In this document: positions 1 through 8,708 of the stretch, in pieces
How the letters are laid out: each line of letters begins with the position of its first letter
How positions within the stretch are numbered: the first letter of the stretch is position 1
Assembly (NCBI RefSeq): GCF_014779665.1
Contig: NZ_JACXYY010000001.1
Coordinates: forward strand, 248,001 to 312,000
Origin: Nocardioides hwasunensis
Lineage (GTDB): Bacteria; Actinomycetota; Actinomycetes; Propionibacteriales; Nocardioidaceae
DNA length: 64,000 nucleotides
Direction: 5' to 3'
Position numbers and translations under genes: made by a program
Notes under the pieces: generated by a model
Seen by the model: only the letters and a program-made list of their open reading frames with translations
The model's database searches: none
What the model was told of the DNA's origin: nothing

Positions 1-485
1 GGTTCGCCCACGAGGTCCACCCCTCCGAGATCGCCTACGACTACTGGACGACGGTCGATGCGCTCGAGGCGATCGGGCACCGCGAGGCCTTCGGCCTCAA
101 CTGGGACCCCTCGCACTTCGTGTGGCAGGACCTGGACCCCGTGGGATTCCTCTGGGACTTCAAGGACCGGATCTACCACGTCGACTGCAAGGACGCGAAG
201 CGCCAGGTCGGCAACGGGCGCAACGGCCGGATGGGCTCCCACCTCGCATGGGCGGACCCGCGCCGGGGCTGGGACTTCGTGTCCACCGGGCACGGTGACG
301 TGCCGTGGGAGGCGTCGTTCCGGATGCTCAACACGATCGGCTACGACGGACCGATCTCCGTGGAGTGGGAGGACGCCGGCATGGACCGCCTCGTGGGAGC
401 CCCCGAGGCGCTGGAGTTCGTCCGGCGCCTCGCCTTCGACGCCCCGACGGCCGCCTTCGACGCCGCCTTCTCGACCTCGTCGTGA
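1..485 (+). CDS. Sugar phosphate isomerase/epimerase, 3' part only
   Basis: This is the C-terminal ~160 residues of a xylose-isomerase-like TIM-barrel protein, read in the frame that begins at base 3; the 5' end lies outside the window. Typical divalent-metal ligands of the family are visible: the DPSH motif, the following HVDCKD motif and the late SVEWED glutamate. Family members isomerise or epimerise sugars, inositols or hydroxypyruvate, so the substrate cannot be named from this fragment. The stop codon is at 483-485, and the next gene starts 10 bases later on the same strand. Confidence 0.85.
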   Translation, partial: FAHEVHPSEIAYDYWTTVDALEAIGHREAFGLNWDPSHFVWQDLDPVGFLWDFKDRIYHVDCKDAKRQVGNGRNGRMGSHLAWADPRRGWDFVSTGHGDVPWEASFRMLNTIGYDGPISVEWEDAGMDRLVGAPEALEFVRRLAFDAPTAAFDAAFSTSS

Positions 486-495
486 GGCCGTCGCC

Positions 496-1041
496 GTGAC
501 CCGCACGACCTGCCGGGCCCCGGGCTCACGGGGGCGTCGTGCCGTCGCCGCCGTCCTGACGGTGGTCGGGCTGCTCCTCGTCTGGGCGCCCGTGCCGCCT
601 GCGGCGGCGCACGACGAGCTGCTCTACTCCGACCCGTCGGAGTCCGGGGTCCTCGAGGTGCTGCCGTCGCGGGCGATCCTCACGTTCACCGGGCCCGTCG
701 CCGAGGTGCACGAGGTCGCGGTGACCGGCCCCGACGGGAGTGTGGCCAACGGCGCTGCGACGCTCAGGGGTGCCGAGGTCCGGCAGAACCTCTGGGCCGG
801 ACCGGACGGGGCCTACACGCTGACCTACGACGTGGTGTCGGCCGACGGGCACGAGGTCGCCGGCGAGATCCGCTTCCAGGTCGGAGCTGCTGTCGCGGCC
901 GGTGAGGGCGCGGAGTCTGCGTCCTCACCGGCCGCCTCCGCGGACGGACGCCCCGCGGCGGTCGTCGTACCGCTGGCGATGGTGCTGGTCGCGGGCGCCG
1001 GCGCGCTGCTCCTGTGGCGCCGCCGGCGCCCTGCTGCCTGA
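496..1041 (+). CDS. CopC-domain copper-resistance protein, secreted, membrane-anchored
   Basis: The 181-residue product starts at GTG 496; the same frame is open upstream, but that part is only the shadow of the previous gene. A basic N-terminus and hydrophobic stretch end in AAA before HDELL, so processing would leave the conserved N-terminal histidine of CopC proteins. The later SADGHEVAGEIRF segment is the second copper-site motif of the family. An Ala/Ser-rich linker leads to a C-terminal membrane helix followed by LWRRRR. The predicted role is binding copper on the outer face of the membrane. No copD or other copper gene is adjacent in the window. Confidence 0.85.
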   Translation: MTRTTCRAPGSRGRRAVAAVLTVVGLLLVWAPVPPAAAHDELLYSDPSESGVLEVLPSRAILTFTGPVAEVHEVAVTGPDGSVANGAATLRGAEVRQNLWAGPDGAYTLTYDVVSADGHEVAGEIRFQVGAAVAAGEGAESASSPAASADGRPAAVVVPLAMVLVAGAGALLLWRRRRPAA

Positions 1042-1074
1042 CCCCGGCAGCTCCCTCACCTGCCGGATAGGGCG

Positions 1075-2658
1075 TCAGCGCCGTCGGCGACCCGGAGCCG
1101 CGGTCTCGTCGGCCTCGGGGAGCTCCACCTCGCCGATCATCTCCTCGATCTGCTCCGTGCTGAGGCCGACGGCCATCGCCCAGTAGAAGATGACGAGGCT
1201 GAAGGCCGCCACGACGACGGCGTCCCAGCCGAAGGGCACCAGCGCCGACGCACCGTTCGGTCCGAAGTCGGAGATGTAGACGATGACGCCCATCCCGACG
1301 AGGTAGACCGGCAGCCAGGAGGCGGCACGCCACTCGAGCGTGGGCCGGTGCTCGTTGAGGTGCAGCACCCGGTTGGCGATGAGGATCACGTAGCCGATGA
1401 CGATGGACACGCCCAGCTTCCAGTCGGTCGTCCACCCGGTCCAGAGGATGATCAGGTTCGCGATGACGAAGGCGAGCGGGGCCAGGACCTCGGCGGCCGG
1501 CAGCCGGTAGGGCCGGTCGGCGTCGGGCAGTCGTCGGCGGAAGACGCCGAGCGAGAGCGGGGCGCCGCCGTACATCAGGACGGACGCGCTGGTGATCAGG
1601 CCGACGAGCGACTGCCAGCTCGGGAACGGCAGGAAGCAGATGCACCCGGTCACGAAGGCGGCGAGCAGACCGGCCCACGGGACGCCGCGGCGGTTGACCC
1701 ACTCGAAGACCGACGGCACGTAGCCGTTGCGGGAGAGCCCGTACGCCAGCCGCGAGCTGCCGGTGGTGTAGATCAGGCCGGTGCCCGCGGGGATGATGAT
1801 CGCGTCCGCGTAGATGATCGTGGCCAGCCAGCCGATCGACAGCAGCGTCGCCACTTCGGCGAACGGTCCGGTGAAGGTCGTGTAGAGGCCCTGACCCGTG
1901 GCGTTCCACGTCTTGCCGATGGCGCTGCTCGGGAGGGCGAACAGGAACGAGATCTGCAGCAGGACGTAGATGACGGTGCCGATCAGCACCGAGCCGATGA
2001 TGGCGAACGGCACGTCACGCTTGGGGTTGCGCGCCTCGCCGGCCAGCTGGTCGGCCTGCTCGAACCCGAGGTAGCTGAAGATGATGCCGCCGGTCGACAC
2101 GGCGGTGAAGATCCCCTTCAGACCCGCCGGGGCGAAGCCGTCCGCGGCGGTCAGGTTGCCGGGGTGGAAGTTGACGATGGCGAGCACCAGGATGGTGAGC
2201 AGCGGGATGGCGATCTTCCACCAGGTCGCCGCGCTGTTGGTCGCCGCCAGCCGTCGCACACCGAGGAAGTTGATCGCCGTCAGCAGTGCCATGAGCACGA
2301 TCGCCACGACGATCCCGGTGGCGCTCAGCACCGAGGTCTCGGGGTCGATCCAGGAGTCGGCGAAGGAGTAGTGCCCGGCATAGGTGAGCATCGCCGAGAC
2401 CTCGATCGGAGCCACGGTGGCCGCCTGCAGCCAGGAGATCCACCCGAACGACGCCCCGGCGACGCCTCCGAACGCGTAGTGCGGGAAGCGGGCGGTGCCG
2501 CCCGACACGGGATACATGCCGCCGAGCTCGGCGTGCACCAGGGCGAGGACCACGATGGCCACGCCGCCGATGATCCAGGCGATGATGGCGGAGGGCCCCG
2601 CGACGATCAGTGCGTCCTTGGGGCCGAAGAGCCAGCCGGACCCGATGATCGAGCCCAT
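1075..2658 (-). CDS. APC-superfamily amino-acid permease, N-terminus possibly short
   Basis: The 527-residue polytopic protein opens with MGSIIGSGWLFGP, the first-helix signature of APC amino-acid transporters, and continues with about twelve hydrophobic segments. The family motif around GGMYPVSGGTARFPHYAFGG matches the second helix region. It should import an amino acid with protons, or exchange one; the substrate is not clear. The ATG at 2658 sits inside TM1, and an in-frame TAG lies only eleven codons upstream (2689-2691). The 20-40 residues that normally precede TM1 are therefore absent. It lies 94 bp downstream of uspA on the same strand and may be its distal operon partner. Confidence 0.85.
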   Translation of the reverse strand: MGSIIGSGWLFGPKDALIVAGPSAIIAWIIGGVAIVVLALVHAELGGMYPVSGGTARFPHYAFGGVAGASFGWISWLQAATVAPIEVSAMLTYAGHYSFADSWIDPETSVLSATGIVVAIVLMALLTAINFLGVRRLAATNSAATWWKIAIPLLTILVLAIVNFHPGNLTAADGFAPAGLKGIFTAVSTGGIIFSYLGFEQADQLAGEARNPKRDVPFAIIGSVLIGTVIYVLLQISFLFALPSSAIGKTWNATGQGLYTTFTGPFAEVATLLSIGWLATIIYADAIIIPAGTGLIYTTGSSRLAYGLSRNGYVPSVFEWVNRRGVPWAGLLAAFVTGCICFLPFPSWQSLVGLITSASVLMYGGAPLSLGVFRRRLPDADRPYRLPAAEVLAPLAFVIANLIILWTGWTTDWKLGVSIVIGYVILIANRVLHLNEHRPTLEWRAASWLPVYLVGMGVIVYISDFGPNGASALVPFGWDAVVVAAFSLVIFYWAMAVGLSTEQIEEMIGEVELPEADETAAPGRRRR

Positions 2659-2752
2659 CGAGGCCCACCATCGGTCACATTTCTCGTTCTAGGCCTGCTA
2701 CCTGAGAGGAAACGCACGTTCGGCTGAGAGCACGCGAAGGCACTCCACCGAC

Positions 2753-3148
2753 TCAGGCCGGAGGCTTCACCGCCAGCACCGCGCAGTCGGCCCCGAGCAG
2801 GATGCGCTGCGCGACGCTGCCCATCAGCAGCTTGCCGACCGGCGAGCGCCGGCGCAGGCCGATGACGATCAGGTCGGCGGACACCTCGCCCGCGACGGAG
2901 AGCACCTGGTCGCCGACGTCGGCGCCCATCGAGCGGCGTACGTCGACCTCGATCCCGGAGCCGCCCAGCTCGGCCGCCAGCGCGGCGACCTGCTCGTCGT
3001 CGGCGTACCTCTCGTCCACGAGCGCGTCGCCGCGGGTGGCGTTGACCACCACGACCCGGCCCTCACGGAGCCTCGCCTCCTCGATCGCGCGGGCCAGCGC
3101 GGCCTCGCCGTACTCGTCGGGCGTCCAGCCCACCACGATGGTCGTCAT
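2753..3148 (-). CDS. Universal stress protein, UspA family
   Basis: A single 131-residue Usp domain begins [18 protein letters not shown]. Near the C-terminus it carries the ATP-binding pattern G-x-n-G-x-n-GS followed by A-x-R-I-L, in the segment [20 protein letters not shown]. That places it with ATP-binding Usp proteins. Its ATG overlaps the last four bases of tctA, so it is translationally coupled to the tripartite transporter. This implies that the Usp protein is made together with the transporter, perhaps as a regulator; that role is inference. Confidence 0.9.
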   Translation of the reverse strand: MTTIVVGWTPDEYGEAALARAIEEARLREGRVVVVNATRGDALVDERYADDEQVAALAAELGGSGIEVDVRRSMGADVGDQVLSVAGEVSADLIVIGLRRRSPVGKLLMGSVAQRILLGADCAVLAVKPPA

Positions 3149-4689
3149 CGCACCTTCTCCTCTTCGGTCGATTCCTCGATGTCGGCCGCCACCGCGGCGG
3201 GCGCGGGCCGCACCCGGCGGACGACGAGCGGAGCGATCACGGCGATCGCCACGATGACGTAGATGACCACCGCGAGCGGCTCGCTCCAGAGCGCCGAGAC
3301 CTCACCCCCGGAGATCGCCATCGCCTCACGCAGGCGGAACTCCATGAGCGGGCCGAGGATGACGCCGAGGATCAGCGGCAGGACCGGCAGTCCGAAGCGC
3401 CGCATCATCAGGCCGAGCAGTCCCATGACCAGCAGCAGGAAGAGGTCGAACGCCTGGATGTTGGTGGCGTAGGCACCCAGCGCGGCGAAGAACAGGATGC
3501 CGGCATAGAGCTGCGGACGGGGGATGCGCAGCAGCTTGGCCCACATCGGCGCGAGCGGCAGGTTGAGCACCAGCAGGAGGAAGTTGCCGATGAGCAGGCT
3601 GGCCAGCAGCACCCAGACCAGCTCGGGCTGGTCGGTCATGAGGCCCGGGCCGGGCTGGATGCCGTAGCCCTGGAGCGCGGCCAGCATCACGGCCGAGGTC
3701 GCCGTCACCGGGAGGCCGAGGGCGAGCAGCGGCACGAACGTGCCGGCGGCTGCGGCGTTGTTGGCGGCCTCGGGACCTGCGACACCCTCGATGGCGCCTC
3801 TGCCGAACTCGTCGTCCCCGCCCCTGCGCCCGGCGAGCTTCTTCTCCGTCAGGTAGGAGAGGAACGTCGGGAGCTCGGAGCCACCGGCGGGCAGCGCACC
3901 GAACGGGAAGCCGTAGGCGGTGCCGCGCAGCCACGGGCCCCACGACCGCTTCCAGTCGGCGCGCCCCATCCACGGACGCCCGACGGGGATCACGTGCAGC
4001 GGGCTGCGGCGCAGGTGGGCGGCGACCCAGAGCGCCTCGCCGAGGGCGAAGATGCCGACGGCGACCACGACGACGTCGATGCGGTCGGCGAGCAACGGCT
4101 GGTCGAAGCTGAGCCGCGACTGGCCGGTGTTGAGGTCGAGCCCGACCAGGCCGATGGTGAGGCCGAGGAACAGCGAGATGAAGCCCCGCATCCACGACCC
4201 GCCCAGGACGCTGGTGACCATCACCATCGACAGCACCATCAGCGCGAAGTAGGACGGCGCCCCGATCTTCACCGCCACCCCGGCCAGCGCCGGAGCGAAG
4301 AAGACGACGAGGAGGGTGCCGATCGTGCCGGCGATGAAGGAGCCGATGGCGGCCGTGGCGAGCGCCTGCGCGGCTCGCCCGGCCTTGGCCATGCGGTTTC
4401 CCTCGAGCGCCGTCATCACCGACGCGGACTCACCCGGGGTGTTGAGCAGGATCGAGGTGGTCGACCCGCCGTACATGCCGCCGTAGTAGATGCCGGCGAA
4501 CATGATGAAGGCGGGGACGGGATCGAGCCCGTAGGTGACCGGGAGCAGCAGCGCGATGGCCATGGCCGGGCCGATGCCGGGCAGGACGCCCACGAAGGTG
4601 CCGAGGAAGACGCCGATCGCGGCGTAGAGCAGGTTCTCCGGGGTGAGGGCGGCACCGAAGCCGTCCAGCAGGAGGTTGAGGCTGTCCAT
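3145..4689 (-). CDS. tctA: Tripartite tricarboxylate transporter, large membrane subunit TctA
   Basis: This 514-residue, roughly twelve-helix protein carries the TctA signature [18 protein letters not shown] near residue 35 and the duplicated [11 protein letters not shown] region in the second half. TctA is the translocation subunit of tripartite tricarboxylate transporters, working with the small membrane subunit TctB and the solute-binding TctC. Substrates are usually citrate or other carboxylates, driven by ion gradients. Its ATG overlaps the tctB stop by one base and its stop overlaps the uspA start by four, so the genes form one operon. Confidence 0.95.
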   Translation of the reverse strand: MDSLNLLLDGFGAALTPENLLYAAIGVFLGTFVGVLPGIGPAMAIALLLPVTYGLDPVPAFIMFAGIYYGGMYGGSTTSILLNTPGESASVMTALEGNRMAKAGRAAQALATAAIGSFIAGTIGTLLVVFFAPALAGVAVKIGAPSYFALMVLSMVMVTSVLGGSWMRGFISLFLGLTIGLVGLDLNTGQSRLSFDQPLLADRIDVVVVAVGIFALGEALWVAAHLRRSPLHVIPVGRPWMGRADWKRSWGPWLRGTAYGFPFGALPAGGSELPTFLSYLTEKKLAGRRGGDDEFGRGAIEGVAGPEAANNAAAAGTFVPLLALGLPVTATSAVMLAALQGYGIQPGPGLMTDQPELVWVLLASLLIGNFLLLVLNLPLAPMWAKLLRIPRPQLYAGILFFAALGAYATNIQAFDLFLLLVMGLLGLMMRRFGLPVLPLILGVILGPLMEFRLREAMAISGGEVSALWSEPLAVVIYVIVAIAVIAPLVVRRVRPAPAAVAADIEESTEEEKVR

Positions 4690-5225
4690 CAGAGCACCCC
4701 GTCCAGGATCCCGGCCGGGAGGATGACGCCGAGACCCTCGTGGAAGCCGTACCAGCTGGCGACGGCGAGCACGAGTCCGACGAGCACGTCACGCACGAGC
4801 GTGCGGCTGCCGAGCGACCACGCTGACCCGGCGAAGAGGATCGCGCCGCTGATGGCCCAGCCGAGGACGGAGACGGTCAGGACGGTGAAGAGCAGCACGC
4901 CGGCGAGCTTGGCGACCGTCATCCAGTCGGCCTTCTGGTGCAGGTCGACGTCCTCGCCGCCCTCGGCCTCGGCCACGCTGCCGCGGAAGGTGGCCACCGT
5001 GAGCAGCACGCCGAGCGCGGCGGTGACAGCGCCGATGACGTAGGGGAACAGACGCGGTCCGACCGGGTCGCCGAAGCCGATCTTCAAGGTGGTGGCGTCG
5101 TAGAACGTGTAGGCGCCCACCACGATCAGCAACGCGGCCAGGCCGAGCTGGGCCATGTCGCGGTCGGGTGCCGCCGGCGTGGGCGCGTCAGGTGTCTGAC
5201 GGGCGGTGTCGAGTGGTGTGCTCAC
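4689..5225 (-). CDS. tctB: Tripartite tricarboxylate transporter, small membrane subunit TctB
   Basis: The 178-residue product has about four hydrophobic helices and the usual weakly conserved TctB layout (N-terminal helix with the GxxGPRLFPY motif, charged loop, then paired helices). I chose GTG 5225 because it overlaps the tctC stop in a GTGA junction. The frame stays open upstream, but that part reads as low-complexity Arg-rich shadow of tctC. TctB is the poorly understood small subunit required for transport together with TctA. Confidence 0.9.
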   Translation of the reverse strand: MSTPLDTARQTPDAPTPAAPDRDMAQLGLAALLIVVGAYTFYDATTLKIGFGDPVGPRLFPYVIGAVTAALGVLLTVATFRGSVAEAEGGEDVDLHQKADWMTVAKLAGVLLFTVLTVSVLGWAISGAILFAGSAWSLGSRTLVRDVLVGLVLAVASWYGFHEGLGVILPAGILDGVL

Positions 5226-6217
5226 AGCAGGTCCAGCTCCTCGAGGGTGGTGGCGACACGCTCGTCCTGCTCCTGCAGGAACGCCGTGAAGTCGTCGCCG
5301 GTCTTGAACTCGTCGATCCAGCCGTTGTCGGCGAGGGCCTGCTGCCACTCGTCGGTGTCGTGCATCTCCTCGAGCATCCCGATGAGCTCGTCACGGCGCT
5401 TCTCGCTGATGCCGGGGGGCGCGAAGACGCCGCGCCAGTTGGTGAAGACCAGGTCGATGCCCGACTCGGTCAGCGTGGGCGAGTCGCTGATGCCCTCGCC
5501 CTTGAGCCGTTCCTCGCCGGACACAGCCAGCAGCCGGAGCTCGCCCGAGGCCAGCTGGCCCGTGAACTCGCCGACCCCGGAGAAGCCGACGTCGATCTTG
5601 TTGCCGAGAAGGGCGCTGGTGAGGGGGCCGCCACCGTCGTACACGACGTAGCGCACGTCGCGCGGATCGATGTCGACGCTGCCGGCGAGCTGCATCGGGA
5701 AGAGGTGGTCGGGCCCGCCGGGGGACGACCCGCCACCCACCACGATCGAGCCCGGGTCGTCCTGCCAGGCCGACACCAGGTCGTCGATGGTCTTGTACGG
5801 CGAGTCGGCCGGGACCAGCACGCCCTCCTGGTCCTCGATGAGCTGGGCGAGCGGAGTCGCGTCGTCGAGCTTGTAGGGGGCACCGAAGGAGTAGAGCGAG
5901 CCGACGACGCCGAGGCCGGCGGTCATCATCGTGCGCTCGTCGCCCTCGGCGTTCATGAGCCGGGTCATGGCGACCGAGCCACCGGCACCGATCACGTTGG
6001 TGACCTCGAACGAGCCACCGGTGATGTCACCCTGCTCCATGATCGCGACAGCCGCGCGGCCGGTCTGGTCGTAGCCGCCGCCGGGGCTGTTGGGGATCAG
6101 CATCGTCAGGTCGCTGCTCGCCGCACCGCGGGTGACCCCGCACCCGGTGGCGAGGAGCAACGCGCTGCTGAGGGCCACGACGGTGGCGAGCGCTCGCCTC
6201 GTCCGATGGCGCACCAT
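5222..6217 (-). CDS. tctC: Tripartite tricarboxylate transporter, solute-binding lipoprotein TctC
   Basis: The 331-residue product starts at ATG 6217 with a basic N-terminus, a hydrophobic stretch and a lipobox LLATGC, so it should be a lipid-anchored extracytoplasmic binding protein. The mature part shows Bug/TctC features: IPNSPGGGYDQTGR near the start, NVIGAGGSVAMTRLMNA, then GGGSSPGGPDHLF in the second lobe. It delivers a carboxylate-type ligand to TctAB. It is the first gene of the minus-strand operon, and a divergent two-component system lies across the 120-bp gap. Confidence 0.93.
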   Translation of the reverse strand: MVRHRTRRALATVVALSSALLLATGCGVTRGAASSDLTMLIPNSPGGGYDQTGRAAVAIMEQGDITGGSFEVTNVIGAGGSVAMTRLMNAEGDERTMMTAGLGVVGSLYSFGAPYKLDDATPLAQLIEDQEGVLVPADSPYKTIDDLVSAWQDDPGSIVVGGGSSPGGPDHLFPMQLAGSVDIDPRDVRYVVYDGGGPLTSALLGNKIDVGFSGVGEFTGQLASGELRLLAVSGEERLKGEGISDSPTLTESGIDLVFTNWRGVFAPPGISEKRRDELIGMLEEMHDTDEWQQALADNGWIDEFKTGDDFTAFLQEQDERVATTLEELDLL

Positions 6218-6339
6218 GTGCACTCCGATCTCTCGATGTCTCGATGTCTCGCGCCGGGCTCGACAGGGTCCGACCCGACGATGGTGGAGACTTCGTGTGG
6301 TGCTCGTCACGCTTGGGAAAGCAATGGAGGTTGTGGAAC
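6218..6339. promoter_or_regulatory. Divergent promoter region between tct operon and sensor kinase
   Basis: This 122-bp gap separates the minus-strand tctCBA-uspA operon from the plus-strand histidine kinase. It must hold the tct promoter and probably the kinase promoter. A near-duplicated stretch around 6229-6250 (ctcgatgtctcgatgtctcg) gives short direct repeats that could be response-regulator sites. A GGAGG at 6326-6330 sits nine bases before the proposed TTG start. No confident -10/-35 pair was picked. Confidence 0.35.
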
Positions 6340-7965
6340 TTGTGGTCACGCTCACGATGGCGTCCGGCGACCCTCGCCGGCCAGTTCCTCGTGCTCCAGG
6401 TCTCGGTGCTGCTGGTCGTGGTGGTGGTGGCGAGCGTGGTCTCGGTGCAGCAGAGCGACGCCGACTTCCGAGCCACCCGGGGTGCCGCGATGCGCGACGC
6501 TGCGGAGCGACTGGCCAACGACCGGTTCGTCCGGTCGACCGTCCGCACCGGCACGGTCGCCGAGAACCGTGGGGCTCTGGCCACCATCACCCAGGTGACA
6601 CGCGACAGCTACCAGGCCAGCGGGGTCTACATCGCCGCACCTGACGGCACGGTGCTGGTCAGCAGCGACTTCGCCGGGCGCGGCGAGCGGCTCGACCTGC
6701 TCGGAGGCCCTGCCCAGCGCCTGCGGGCGTGGACCGGCGACGTGGACGACTTCGGCACCTCCTCGATCGCCGCGCAGGTGCCGATCATCAACCGTCGGCT
6801 CGAGCTGGTCGGCATCGCGATGGTGACCGAGGAGTACGCCACGTGGCGTGAGCGGGCCCGCAGCGTCCTGATCGACGTGGTGCCGGTGGCCGGGCTGGGC
6901 CTCGGGCTCGGGATCGCCGGGTCGCTGCTCCTCTCGCGCCTCATCCGGCGCCGCACCCGTGGGCTCGAGCCCGCCGCCATCGCGGCCCTGGCCGACCAGC
7001 GCGAGGCGCTCCTGCACTCGCTGCGCGAGGGGGTCTTCTCGGTCGCCGTCGACGGCACCGTGACGATGCTGAGTGACAGCGCGCGCGAGCTCGTCGGCAT
7101 CGAGGGCGACGTCGAGGGCCGGCGTGTCGACGACCTCGACCTCGACCCTGCCGTGCGAGGGCTGCTCGCCGACGACGCCGAGATACGCGACCACGTGGTG
7201 GTGGTCGACGACCGGCTGCTGGTCGTCAACCGCACCCCGGTCGTCGAGGGCGGTCGCCGCGTCGCCTCGGTCACCACGCTGCGCGACCGCACCGAGCTGC
7301 TCGCGCTGCAGAGCGAGCTCGACGCCCGCGAGTCGATCACGAACACGCTGCGCGCCCAGACCCACGAGTTCCACAACCAGCTCCACACCATCTCCGGTCT
7401 CGTCCAGCTGGGGGACTACGACGAGGTGGCGCGGTTGGTCGGCACGATCCGTCGTCGCCGGGCCGAGATCTCCGACGCCGTCCTCGCGCACGTCGAGGAT
7501 CCCGCGGTCGCGGCGCTGCTGATCGCCAAGACCAGTCTCGCGGCGGAGCGCGGCGTCGACCTCCGGGTCAGCGACGCCAGCGACCTGCCACGCCTGGACC
7601 ACGAGTCGTCCACCGACCTCGGCACCGTGCTCGGCAACCTCGTCGACAACGCCGTGGACGCCTCCGTGTCGGTCGGCGGGACGGCCGTCGAGGTCGACCT
7701 CCGGCTCGACGACGGCGCGGTGCACCTGTCGGTCAGCGACACCGGGCCCGGCGTCCCGGCGGAGGTGGTCGGCGAGATCTTCCGGCGCGGCTGGAGCTCG
7801 AAGGCGCCGACGGTGGGCGGACGGGGGGTCGGGCTGGCGCTCGTGCAGGTGGTCTGCGAGCGTCGGGGAGGCAGCGTCGAGGTCCGGTCCGGGGCCGACA
7901 GCGGCGCCGTGTTCGACGTACGGCTGCCGGGGGCGTGGGAGGACGTGGAGGTGGACGCACTGTGA
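6340..7965 (+). CDS. CitA/DcuS-type sensor histidine kinase
   Basis: The sensor has a first membrane helix at about residues 15-35, an extracytoplasmic sensor domain of about 145 residues, a second helix near 180-200, a PAS region near 225-320, then the kinase core. The phospho-acceptor histidine is in QTHEFHNQLHTISGL (about residue 342), the hallmark H-box of CitA/DcuS kinases. The N-box NLVDNAVDAS and G-boxes DTGPGVP and GGRGVGLALV follow. I prefer TTG 6340, preceded by GGAGG at nine bases; GTG 6295 is an alternative. Together with the next gene and the divergent tct operon it probably senses the carboxylate taken up by TctABC. Confidence 0.93.
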   Translation: MWSRSRWRPATLAGQFLVLQVSVLLVVVVVASVVSVQQSDADFRATRGAAMRDAAERLANDRFVRSTVRTGTVAENRGALATITQVTRDSYQASGVYIAAPDGTVLVSSDFAGRGERLDLLGGPAQRLRAWTGDVDDFGTSSIAAQVPIINRRLELVGIAMVTEEYATWRERARSVLIDVVPVAGLGLGLGIAGSLLLSRLIRRRTRGLEPAAIAALADQREALLHSLREGVFSVAVDGTVTMLSDSARELVGIEGDVEGRRVDDLDLDPAVRGLLADDAEIRDHVVVVDDRLLVVNRTPVVEGGRRVASVTTLRDRTELLALQSELDARESITNTLRAQTHEFHNQLHTISGLVQLGDYDEVARLVGTIRRRRAEISDAVLAHVEDPAVAALLIAKTSLAAERGVDLRVSDASDLPRLDHESSTDLGTVLGNLVDNAVDASVSVGGTAVEVDLRLDDGAVHLSVSDTGPGVPAEVVGEIFRRGWSSKAPTVGGRGVGLALVQVVCERRGGSVEVRSGADSGAVFDVRLPGAWEDVEVDAL

Positions 7966-8633
7966 GCGACGTCAACGTGCTCGTCGTCGACGACGACTTC
8001 ATGGTGGCGCGGATCCACACGCAGTTCGTCGAGCGCACCCCGGGCTTCGTCGTGGTCGGGGTCGCCAGCACCGGCCAGGCCGCCCTCGACGACGTCGCGC
8101 GCCTGCGGCCCGACCTCGTCCTGCTCGACGTGCACCTGCCGGACATGACCGGCATCGACGTGCTGCGCCGCCTGCGTGCCGGTGGGGACGACGTCGGCGT
8201 GCTGGTCGTGACGGCGGCGCGCGAGGCCGACACCGTGCGCGCCGCCGCGTCCGGGGGAGCGGTGCACTACCTCGTCAAGCCGTTCGACTACGACGACCTC
8301 CGCGTCCGGCTGGAGTCCTTCCGCGCAGCGCACCTGGCCCTGTCGGGCACCGGCGCACCGGGCCAGCAGGACATCGACGCGGTCTTCGGTGCGAGGGCGA
8401 CCGCACCGGCCGCCGCCCTGCCCAAGGGCCTGAGCCTCGAGACCGCCGACCTGGTCGAGGCCGCGCTGCGCGAGTCCGGCGAGCTGTCCGCCGCCGAGTG
8501 CGCCGACGCCGTCGGGATCTCGCGGGTGTCGGCGCGCCGCTACCTCGAGCACTTCGTGGCGCGCGGCACGGCCACGGTCCGGTTGCAGTACGGAGGAGCC
8601 GGACGGCCCGAGCGGCGCTATCGCGTTGGCTGA
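7962..8633 (+). CDS. CitB/DcuR-type response regulator
   Basis: The 223-residue response regulator has an N-terminal receiver domain with acidic residues DDD at 10-12, the phospho-acceptor aspartate in LLDVHLP (about residue 56) and the lysine of LVKPFDY. The C-terminal domain contains an HTH that reads SAAECADAVGISRVSARRYLEHF, typical of the CitB family. GTG 7962 overlaps the kinase stop in a GTGA junction, so the two are co-translated. The expected target is the tct operon across the intergenic region. Confidence 0.93.
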   Translation: MSDVNVLVVDDDFMVARIHTQFVERTPGFVVVGVASTGQAALDDVARLRPDLVLLDVHLPDMTGIDVLRRLRAGGDDVGVLVVTAAREADTVRAAASGGAVHYLVKPFDYDDLRVRLESFRAAHLALSGTGAPGQQDIDAVFGARATAPAAALPKGLSLETADLVEAALRESGELSAAECADAVGISRVSARRYLEHFVARGTATVRLQYGGAGRPERRYRVG

Positions 8634-8708
8634 GGGTGCCCGCCCCGCACGAGCCGCCGTGTCCGTTTTCCGCTGGTGCGGCCGTGGTGCTCGCGAGAGA
8701 CTGGACGC

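Noticed and set aside
1348..2727. A 459-codon plus-strand frame over the APC permease
   Set aside because: Shadow of the permease, rich in Asp/Gly/His/Arg with no domain.
2724..2732. CTGAGA resembling the start of a TPP riboswitch
   Set aside because: It is on the plus strand where no plus-strand gene follows, and the rest of the THI element is missing.
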